A stretch of 38,061 bases of DNA from an uncultured Actinomycetes bacterium (GTDB lineage: Bacteria > Actinomycetota > Actinomycetes > Mycobacteriales > Mycobacteriaceae). The position numbers and the translations under genes are program-made. Every line of letters begins with the position of its first letter. Positions within the stretch are counted from its first letter, which is position 1. The notes beneath the pieces were generated by a model. The model had not been told where the DNA came from and did no database searches. It was given only the letters and a program-made list of their open reading frames with translations. The stretch covers positions 1 to 38,061 of the forward strand of contig CAIRCP010000193.1 of assembly GCA_903877095.1 (NCBI GenBank), in the 5' to 3' direction. Shown here in pieces: positions 23,928 through 30,407 of the stretch.

Positions 23928-24809
23928 TTGCCCGAACTCCCGGAGATCGAGGCACTCGCGGATCACTTGCGGCGCAACGCCGTCGGCGAGACGGTCCGCC
24001 GCGTCGACGTCGCGTCACTGTCGGCGCTGAAAACCTTCGATCCGCCGGTGAGCGCACTGCACGGCCGCACTATCGACGCGGCACACCGCTGGGGCAAGTT
24101 CCTCGGGGTGCAGGCCGGCGACCTGTACCTGATTACCCACCTGTCCCGGGCCGGCTGGCTGCGCTGGTCTGACTCGCTGAGCCCGGCGCCGCTCAAGCCC
24201 GGCAAGGGGCCGATCGCCTTGCGGGTCCGCCTCGGTGATGATGATGCCGCCGGCCCGCCGGTGCCGGGGGCCGGTTTCGACCTGACCGAGGCCGGCACCC
24301 AGAAGCGCCTCGCGGTCTGGCTGGTGAGCGACCCCGCGGCCGTGCCCGGCATCGCCACCCTCGGTCCGGACGCCCTGGCGGTCAGCCCTGCGCAATTCGC
24401 CGAACTGCTCGCGGCCAGCAACGGCCGGATCAAGACCGTCATCACCGACCAGGGTGTGCTCGCCGGCATCGGAAACGCCTACAGCGACGAGATTCTGCAT
24501 ACCGCGAAACTCTCGCCGTTCGCCACCGCCTCGAAGCTCACCGAGGCCCAGGTGTCGGTGCTGCACGACGCCATGGTCGCTGTGCTCACCGACGCCGTCA
24601 CCCGATCGGTCGGACAGCAGGCGGCAACGCTGAAGGGGGAGAAGCGTTCCGGCTTCCGGGTCCACGCCCGCACCGGCCTGCCGTGCCCGGTGTGCGGTGA
24701 CACTGTGCGGGAAGTGTCGTTCGTGGACAAGTCTTTTCAATACTGTCCAGGGTGTCAGACCGGCGGCAAGGTCCTGGCCGACCGACGCATGTCGCGGTTG
24801 CTGAAATGA
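23928..24809 (+). CDS. Fpg/Nei-family DNA glycosylase
   Basis: A 293-residue base-excision repair glycosylase/AP lyase. The N-terminus MPELPEIEALADHLRR gives the catalytic Pro (after Met removal) and Glu. The conserved Lys is in RWGKFLGVQ, the H2TH region holds TDQGVLAGIGNAYSDEIL, and a C-terminal zinc finger has CPVCGDTVREVSFVDKSFQY and CPGCQTGGKVL. The required N-terminal Pro fixes the TTG 23928 start. It removes oxidised bases such as 8-oxoguanine or pyrimidine lesions; subfamily (Fpg versus Nei) is not certain. From memory, the M. tuberculosis counterpart Rv0944 is a shortened version. LtrA starts inside its stop (ATGA). Confidence 0.92.
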   Translation: MPELPEIEALADHLRRNAVGETVRRVDVASLSALKTFDPPVSALHGRTIDAAHRWGKFLGVQAGDLYLITHLSRAGWLRWSDSLSPAPLKPGKGPIALRVRLGDDDAAGPPVPGAGFDLTEAGTQKRLAVWLVSDPAAVPGIATLGPDALAVSPAQFAELLAASNGRIKTVITDQGVLAGIGNAYSDEILHTAKLSPFATASKLTEAQVSVLHDAMVAVLTDAVTRSVGQQAATLKGEKRSGFRVHARTGLPCPVCGDTVREVSFVDKSFQYCPGCQTGGKVLADRRMSRLLK

Positions 24810-25951
24810 CCACGCCAGGAAAGTATTTCAAGCTGGCTCGTGACGGCGACGAGCGCGTCACACCGATTGAACTGATCCTCGACGTCGTCTTCGTATTGGC
24901 GTTCAGCGAGTGCACCGCCTACATGGTCCACCGGGGGAGTTTCCTGGGCATCGGTGACGGACTCATCATCCTGGCTTTGCTCTGGCGCGGATGGGTGGGT
25001 TTCTCGTGGTTCACCAGTGCTCTCGATCCCAACTCGACCATCGTGCGCCTGGCGATATTCACCGCCATGGGTGCTTTCCTGATGATGGCGCTGTCCATTC
25101 CCCGGGCCTTCGGGGATCTCGCCTTTAGCTTCGCTGCGGCCTACGCCGTCATCCGTCTGGTGCATATGGGCCTTGGCCACCTCGCGAGCCGACGCGACAG
25201 CCAATTCCGGACCACCGTGAACCGCACCGCAGTCGGCGGAGTCATCGCGGTGGCACTGCTCGCCCTCGGTGCCTTCCTCGATGGCGTGGGCGGCTACGTC
25301 TGCTGGGCACTCGCCATCATCGCCGACTACGGCATCGCGGCTACGTTCAGCCAGTTCGGGTGGCGGCTGAGTACCGGGCACTTCGCGGAACGACACGGGC
25401 TCATCGTCATCATCGCCCTGGGCGAGTCGATCCTGGCAATCGGTGACGGCGCCCAAGTCGCCGACGTCGACGCCCGTACGTTGCTGCTTGGCCTGACGGG
25501 AGTGATCCTCGTCGCCTGCCTGTGGGGGACCTACTTCGACGGCACCGACGCCGCCGCCGAACATGCTCTCGTCCAGACGCCACCCGGAATCAAGCAGAAC
25601 ACGCTTGCCCGCCGGGCCTACTCGCTGCTGCACTTTCCCCTCGTGGTGGGGGATGTGCTGCTGGCCCTCGGGTTGAAGTCCGCAGTCGAACATCCGACCC
25701 ATCCCTTCGAGCGGTACGTCGCGGCCGCCTTCTTCGGCGGCCTGGCCCTATACCTGCTTGCTTCCGTCGCCTTCGGGTACGTCACGACAAGACGGCTCAA
25801 CACGGCCCGTCTCGTTGTCGGACTCCTGATGGGTGCGTTGATCCCGCTCGGCGCGGCCATCCCGGCCTGGGCGGCGCTGGTGGCCGCGACGGCGATTCTC
25901 GGGGTGCTGGTCGCCGCACAACGAATCCGCCGTGTGCAGTCGGCACGCTGA
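24806..25951 (+). CDS. LtrA-family (low temperature requirement A) membrane protein
   Basis: A 381-residue integral membrane protein with the LtrA opening RVTPIELILDVVFVLAFSE and the second conserved motif HFAERHGLIVIIALGESILA. About ten to eleven hydrophobic segments span the protein. LtrA was named from Listeria; its molecular role is unknown. ATG 24806 overlaps the glycosylase stop, so it is translationally coupled to the cobF-holin-fpg run. Nothing in the sequence suggests a link between its function and DNA repair. Confidence 0.88.
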   Translation: MTTPGKYFKLARDGDERVTPIELILDVVFVLAFSECTAYMVHRGSFLGIGDGLIILALLWRGWVGFSWFTSALDPNSTIVRLAIFTAMGAFLMMALSIPRAFGDLAFSFAAAYAVIRLVHMGLGHLASRRDSQFRTTVNRTAVGGVIAVALLALGAFLDGVGGYVCWALAIIADYGIAATFSQFGWRLSTGHFAERHGLIVIIALGESILAIGDGAQVADVDARTLLLGLTGVILVACLWGTYFDGTDAAAEHALVQTPPGIKQNTLARRAYSLLHFPLVVGDVLLALGLKSAVEHPTHPFERYVAAAFFGGLALYLLASVAFGYVTTRRLNTARLVVGLLMGALIPLGAAIPAWAALVAATAILGVLVAAQRIRRVQSAR

Positions 25952-26010
25952 TCGACGTCCGTGCAGCGATTCCGCTATCCCTAAGCCGCCGCGCGGCCAA
26001 CAATGGCGTT

Positions 26011-26301
26011 ATGACCGCAAAAATTTTCCCGATGGCCCTTGCGAGCGCCGCGATAGCGCTGTTCGCCGCGGCTGCGCCGGCCGCCGCAGATCCGCAACCG
26101 GACTGCTTCAACCCCGACGGCACGCCGTGCAATGTCGTGACTCCCGACGGGGCCGCCGGCGGAATCCCCGGCGGGCCGTCCGGCACGGCCGGCCCGGACG
26201 TTGTCCAGGGTTCGATTCCCGGTGGCCCGAGCGGCTCGGTCACCCCGGATCAGGTGAGCGGCTGCATTCCCGGGATCGGCTGCCTCGACATCCCGCGCTG
26301 A
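26011..26301 (+). CDS. Small secreted Gly/Pro-rich protein with cysteine pairs
   Basis: A 96-residue protein with a Sec signal peptide ending APAAADPQP. The mature part starts with a Cys pair (DCFNPDGTPC) and ends with another (SGCIPGIGCLDIPR). Between them is an internal repeat of the type IPGGPSG-x3-PD-x-V-x-G. ATG 26011 lies 59 bp after ltrA. It is probably exported and disulfide-bonded; function is unknown. It is convergent with pgi and followed by a 48-bp tandem repeat array. Confidence 0.75.
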   Translation: MTAKIFPMALASAAIALFAAAAPAAADPQPDCFNPDGTPCNVVTPDGAAGGIPGGPSGTAGPDVVQGSIPGGPSGSVTPDQVSGCIPGIGCLDIPR

Positions 26302-26317
26302 CCCTGCGCCCGCCCCT

Positions 26318-26484
26318 CCTGCGGCTCACCGAACCCGGCACTGCCATTGGCCGGGCTTCGGTTCGCCTGCGGCTCACCGAACCCGGCCCTGCCAAAGGCC
26401 GGGCTTCGGTTCGCCTGCGGCTCACCGAACCCGCGCTGCCAAAGGCCGGGCTTCGGTTCGCCTGCGGCTCACCGAACCCGGCCG
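26318..26484. repeat. 48-bp tandem hairpin repeat spanning the pgi stop
   Basis: Copies lie at 26318-26365, 26366-26413 and 26414-26460 (one base shorter), with a partial fourth from 26461 that is the 3' end of pgi. Each complete unit is an inverted repeat: ACCGAACCCGGC pairs with GCCGGGCTTCGGT (one bulged base) around a loop of about 10 nt. The pgi TGA (26471-26469) lies in the partial copy, and every other copy carries the same GGTTCGGTGA on the minus strand. The array fills the gap between two convergent genes. Confidence 0.95.
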
Positions 26485-28136
26485 CGCTCCTCGCGGTAGC
26501 GGCGCACCAGCGCATCCGTCGAACTATCCGACTGCGCGTCAGGCGACGCGTCCTCGGTGATCACCGGCAGCAACGCCTTGGCCTGGGTCTTGCCCAACTC
26601 CACGCCCCACTGGTCGAACGAGTCGATCCCCCAGATCACACCTTCGGTGAACACCTGGTGCTCGTAAAGAGCAATCAACTGGCCCAGAACCGACGGCGTC
26701 AGCCGGGTCGCCAGGATCGACGTCGTCGGCTTGTTGCCGGGCATGACCTTGTGCGGCACCACCGATGTGGGCGTTCCTGCTGGAAGATCCCGGGCGATCT
26801 CCGCTGCATCTCTTCCGAACGCCAGCACCTGCGTCTGGGCAAAGAAGTTGCTCATCAACAGATCGTGCATGCTGCCCGAACCGTCGGCGGTGGGCAGGTC
26901 GTCGGTGGGCTGGGAGAAGCCGATGAAGTCGGCCGGCACCAACCGGGTGCCCTGGTGCAGCAGTTGGTAGAAGGCGTGTTGACCGTTCGTGCCCGGCTCT
27001 CCCCAGAAGATCTCGCCGGTCGCCACGCTCACCGGTGTGCCGTCGGCGCGCACCGACTTGCCGTTGGACTCCATCGTCAGCTGCTGCAGGTAGGCGGCGA
27101 ACCGGGCCAGGTCGTTCGAATACGGAAGCACCGCGCGGGTTTCCGCGCCGAAGAAGTCGGAGTACCACAGCCCGATCAGGCCCAGTAGCACCGGCGCGTT
27201 CTCCGCCAGGGGCGCCGTGGCGAAGTGCCGGTCCACCAGGTGCGCGCCGGACAGGAAGTCGGCGAATCCCTCCCTGCCGATGACGGCCATCAGAGCCAGA
27301 CCGATCGCCGAGTTCACCGAGTAGCGGCCGCCGACCCAGTCCCAGAAGCCGAACATGTTGGCGGTGTCGATGCCGAATCCCTCGACCAGTTTCTTGTTGG
27401 TCGAGACCGCCACGAAATGCTTGCCCACCGCATCGGCGCCGAGTGCGTCGGTGAGCCAGCGGCGCGCGGCGGTGGCGTTCGTCAACGTCTCCAGGGTGGT
27501 GAACGTCTTGGAAGCGACGACGAAAAGTGTTGTCGCAGGATCGAGTCCGTCAAGCTTGGCCACCAGATCCGCGGGGTCGACGTTGGAGACGAAGCGGGCG
27601 GCGATCCCGCCGTCGGCGTAGTGGCGCAGCGCCTGATAGGCCATCGCCGGGCCGAGATCCGAGCCGCCGATGCCGATGTTGACCACCGTCTCGATCCGCT
27701 TACCGGTCGCGCCGGTCCACGCACCTGACCGCAACCGGTCGGTGAAGTCGCCCATCGCGTCGAGGACGGCGTGGACGTCGGCGACCACGTCCTGGCCGTC
27801 GACCTCCAGCGCGGCATCCCGCGGCAGGCGCAGCGCGGTGTGCAGCACGGCCCGGTCTTCGGAGGTGTTGATGTGCACACCGGCGAACATCGCGTCGCGC
27901 CGCTCTTCCAGCTTGGCCGCGCGGGCCAGATCGGTCAGCAGGCCCAGGGTTTCGCGGGTCACCCGGTGCTTGCTGTAGTCGATGTAGAGGTCGCCGACGG
28001 TCAGGGTCAGCTCTTGTCCGCGGTCGGGATCCTCGGCGAAGAACTGCCGAAGATGCTTGTCGGCGATTTCACTGTGGTGCTGCGTCAGTGCTTTCCAGGC
28101 GGCGGTGGCCGTGATGTCGGTGATGTCGGCACTCAT
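26469..28136 (-). CDS. pgi: Glucose-6-phosphate isomerase
   Basis: A 555-residue cytosolic isomerase interconverting glucose 6-phosphate and fructose 6-phosphate. Signatures are [47 protein letters not shown] and [16 protein letters not shown]. Catalytic residues by position are E356 (TMESNGK), H387 ([10 protein letters not shown]) and K516 (GKTQAKALL), which agree closely with E. coli E355, H386 and K514. The enzyme is full length. The last codons (GRVR-stop) are part of the 48-bp repeat array. It is divergent from the aldehyde dehydrogenase gene with 50 bp between starts. Confidence 0.97.
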   Translation of the reverse strand: MSADITDITATAAWKALTQHHSEIADKHLRQFFAEDPDRGQELTLTVGDLYIDYSKHRVTRETLGLLTDLARAAKLEERRDAMFAGVHINTSEDRAVLHTALRLPRDAALEVDGQDVVADVHAVLDAMGDFTDRLRSGAWTGATGKRIETVVNIGIGGSDLGPAMAYQALRHYADGGIAARFVSNVDPADLVAKLDGLDPATTLFVVASKTFTTLETLTNATAARRWLTDALGADAVGKHFVAVSTNKKLVEGFGIDTANMFGFWDWVGGRYSVNSAIGLALMAVIGREGFADFLSGAHLVDRHFATAPLAENAPVLLGLIGLWYSDFFGAETRAVLPYSNDLARFAAYLQQLTMESNGKSVRADGTPVSVATGEIFWGEPGTNGQHAFYQLLHQGTRLVPADFIGFSQPTDDLPTADGSGSMHDLLMSNFFAQTQVLAFGRDAAEIARDLPAGTPTSVVPHKVMPGNKPTTSILATRLTPSVLGQLIALYEHQVFTEGVIWGIDSFDQWGVELGKTQAKALLPVITEDASPDAQSDSSTDALVRRYREERGRVR

Positions 28137-28186
28137 TCCCCAGACCTTATGCGGCGGTGCCCATCAATGGGGTAGATCATTGAGCT

Positions 28187-29644
28187 ATGGCTAACCCAGA
28201 TGTGTCGCGTTTGTTGGCGTCGGTACCGACCGGGCTATGGATCGGCGGTGAGGAGCGCGCGGCGGCCTCGACGTTCGATGTGGTCAATCCCGCGACCGAC
28301 GAAGTGCTGATCACGATCGCCAACGCGTCCGCCGCGGACGCGATCGCCGCGCTCGACGCGGCGTGCGCGGTGCAGGCCGACTGGGCGGCGACGCCGGCCC
28401 GCGAACGCGGGGAGATTCTGCGCTCGGTGTTCGAGATGATCATCGAACGGGCCGACGATTTCGCCACCCTGATGACCCTGGAGATGGGCAAGGTGCTGCC
28501 CGAGAGCATGGGTGAGGTGAAGTACGGAGCCGAATTCTTCCGTTGGTTCGCCGAAGAGGCGGTCCGCATCCACGGCCGGTACACCCCCAGCCCCGCCGGG
28601 ACGGGCCGCATCGTGGTGACCAAGCAGCCCGTTGGTCCCTGCTACGCGATCACCCCGTGGAACTTCCCACTGGCCATGGGCACCCGCAAGATCGGGCCGG
28701 CCCTGGCTGCCGGGTGCACCATGATCGTCAAGCCCGCGCAGGAGACGCCGTTGACGATGATGCTGCTGGCCAAGCTGATCGACGACGCCGGTCTGCCCAA
28801 GGGTGTGCTGTCGGTGCTGCCGAGCAACCAGCCTCGCGAGGTCACCACCGCGCTCATCGACGACGGCCGACTGCGCAAGATGAGCTTCACCGGCTCGACC
28901 GGGGTGGGCAAGGCGCTGATCAAGCAGTCCGCCGACGCACTGCTGCGCACCTCGATGGAACTCGGCGGCAACGCGCCGCTGGTGGTGTTCGACGACGCCG
29001 ACGTCGACGCCGCGGTCGAGGGCGCCATGCTGGCCAAGATGCGCAACGGCGGTGAGGCCTGCACGGCGGCCAACCGCCTCTACGTCGCCAACGCGCTGCT
29101 GGACGACTTCACCGACAAGTTCGTCAAGCGAATGGGCGAGATGACCATCGGTAACGGCCTGGACCCGTCGACCAAGCTGGGTCCGCTGGTCAACCCCAAG
29201 CAGGTGCAGTCCGTACAGGAACTGGTCGACGACGCCGTCGAGAAGGGGGCCAAGGTGGCCGTCGGCGGACAGGCGCCGGGCGGTCCGGGTAATTTCTTCC
29301 CGGCCACCGTGCTGACCGACGTGCCGGCGGACGCCCGCATCCTCAAGGAGGAGGTGTTCGGTCCGGTGGCCCCGATCGTCGGCTTCGACACCGAGGAGCA
29401 GGGCGTCGCCGCGGCCAACGACACCGAATACGGTCTGGCGGCGTACATCTTCACCAAGTCGCTGGACCGTGCGTTGCGCGTCGCCGAGGGGGTCAACGCC
29501 GGGATGGTCGGCGTGAACCGCGGGGTGATCTCCGACCCCGCGGCGCCGTTCGGCGGCGTCAAGGAATCGGGCTTCGGCCGCGAGGGCGGCTTCGAGGGCA
29601 TCGAGGAATACCTCGACATCAAGTACATCGCGCTGACGAAGTAG
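28187..29644 (+). CDS. NAD(P)-dependent aldehyde dehydrogenase, succinate-semialdehyde type
   Basis: A 485-residue aldehyde dehydrogenase, closest by eye to GabD-type succinate-semialdehyde dehydrogenases. It has the cofactor/oxyanion motif ITPWNFPLAMGTRKIGPALA, the FTGSTGVGK turn, the general base E258 in MELGGNAP and the catalytic C292 in NGGEACTAANR. The C-terminal EVFGPVAPIVGF and PFGGVKESGFGREGG are typical. It oxidises an aldehyde to a carboxylate; assignment to succinate semialdehyde rests on overall resemblance only. It is convergent with the chorismate mutase gene across a 268-bp gap. Confidence 0.9.
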   Translation: MANPDVSRLLASVPTGLWIGGEERAAASTFDVVNPATDEVLITIANASAADAIAALDAACAVQADWAATPARERGEILRSVFEMIIERADDFATLMTLEMGKVLPESMGEVKYGAEFFRWFAEEAVRIHGRYTPSPAGTGRIVVTKQPVGPCYAITPWNFPLAMGTRKIGPALAAGCTMIVKPAQETPLTMMLLAKLIDDAGLPKGVLSVLPSNQPREVTTALIDDGRLRKMSFTGSTGVGKALIKQSADALLRTSMELGGNAPLVVFDDADVDAAVEGAMLAKMRNGGEACTAANRLYVANALLDDFTDKFVKRMGEMTIGNGLDPSTKLGPLVNPKQVQSVQELVDDAVEKGAKVAVGGQAPGGPGNFFPATVLTDVPADARILKEEVFGPVAPIVGFDTEEQGVAAANDTEYGLAAYIFTKSLDRALRVAEGVNAGMVGVNRGVISDPAAPFGGVKESGFGREGGFEGIEEYLDIKYIALTK

Positions 29645-29912
29645 CGGTCGGCTCCCGCACCGCGCCGTCGCGCAAGGGTCACCGCAGTACCGTCAGCCCC
29701 ACCCGTCACCGCGCGGAGGTGACAGTGCTTGTGCCCGCCTTCGAGCGACATGTGCCGTGGCCGCTCCCGAGTGACAGCGGTTGTCGCTCAGGGGCGGGCA
29801 ACAGCGTCTTGCCCGGGGAAAGCGCGCCGGCGGTGCCGGGCGGAAGAAGCCGGGCGCGCGCAGCCTGATAGCCGGCGTCAGTGCCCGAGCCGGCCCTGCC
29901 TGATGGCCGGCG
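29645..29912. other. Convergent intergenic region with hairpin
   Basis: No gene is supported here. GAGCGACA (29743-29750) pairs with TGTCGCTC (29782-29789), and a nested GAGTGACA lies between them, so alternative hairpins near 29743-29789 are possible. The right part (from 29863) is one copy of the 35-bp repeat that also covers the end of the chorismate mutase gene. The region probably terminates both genes. Confidence 0.55.
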
Positions 29913-29932
29913 TCAGTGCCCGAGCCGGCCGC
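29863..29932. repeat. 35-bp direct repeat, two copies, spanning the chorismate mutase stop
   Basis: Copies at 29863-29897 and 29898-29932 are nearly identical (one substitution within GCCTGATAGC versus GCCTGATGGC, and changes at the very end). The second contains the gene's last codons (GRLGH) and TGA; the first repeats them in the intergenic gap. On the minus strand each copy has GGCCGGC and GCCGGCC (or GCCGGCT) flanking the stop, giving a hairpin with the TGA in its loop. Confidence 0.92.
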
Positions 29933-30170
29933 GGCCCATGCGCAGCAGCAGCATCGCCAGGTCCTTGCCGTCTTGGCCGAGCACGCCGTAGCGCTCGATC
30001 ACCTGCATCTCGCGGCTGTGCACCAGCCGGGTGCCGCCGGATGCCATCCGCACCTTGCCGATCGCCTGAGAGACCTCGGTGCGGCGCTTGACCGCCGCCA
30101 GGATCTCGGCGTCGAGCCGGTCGATCTCGGTGCGCAGTGCATCGATGTCGGTGAGTTCGTCGGTCGTCAT
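29913..30170 (-). CDS. Intracellular chorismate mutase (AroQ-delta)
   Basis: An 85-residue AroQ-class mutase converting chorismate to prephenate for Phe/Tyr synthesis. The three-helix core shows IDALRTEIDRLDAEILAAVK, RRTEVSQAIGK and ASGGTRLVHSREMQVIERYG, and the C-terminus is GRGRLGH. In M. tuberculosis the homologue (Rv0948c) is weak alone and is activated by binding DAHP synthase, with the RLGH tail involved; the identical tail suggests the same control. AGGAG at 30180-30184 favours ATG 30170 over the upstream in-frame ATG 30206, which would add 12 residues. It is divergent from uvrD1. Confidence 0.92.
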   Translation of the reverse strand: MTTDELTDIDALRTEIDRLDAEILAAVKRRTEVSQAIGKVRMASGGTRLVHSREMQVIERYGVLGQDGKDLAMLLLRMGRGRLGH

Positions 30171-30407
30171 ATCGTCGTTCTCCTGGTGTGGGGGTGTTGA
30201 TGTCATCCGATCCGGGCCTCACACAAAGAACGAGCCCCGGATCGCAGATGCGGACCGCGGGGCTGTCGAGTCGGGCAGCTAAATCTCCGCGGGTACCGCA
30301 AACCGGTACCCGTAGAAAAATCGCCTATGCACGCATCGGAGTCTGCCACCTGGCGGCCCGCGTGTGCAAAAAATCCGTCGCCCACCGGCGGTAAGTTGAG
30401 ACCCGAA
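30171..30407. other. Divergent intergenic region between chorismate mutase and uvrD1
   Basis: A 237-bp gap that must hold promoters for both genes. It contains the RBS of chorismate mutase (30180-30184) and a 9-bp perfect inverted repeat (30290-30312). An in-frame ATG for uvrD1 at 30327 exists but gives an N-terminal stretch unlike UvrD1. No LexA-type GAAC-N4-GTTC box was seen. Confidence 0.6.
30290..30312. promoter_or_regulatory. Perfect inverted repeat upstream of uvrD1
   Basis: CGGGTACCG (30290-30298) and CGGTACCCG (30304-30312) are exact 9-bp inverted arms around CAAAC. No T run follows on either strand in the transcribed direction, so it is more likely an operator or 5'-leader hairpin than a terminator. 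The binding protein is unknown. Confidence 0.55.

Noticed and set aside
26240-26515. Minus-strand ORF of 91 residues with a 16-residue repeat
   Set aside because: It follows from a 48-bp repeat whose length is a multiple of three. It overlaps the pgi end in another frame and has no RBS or recognisable domain.
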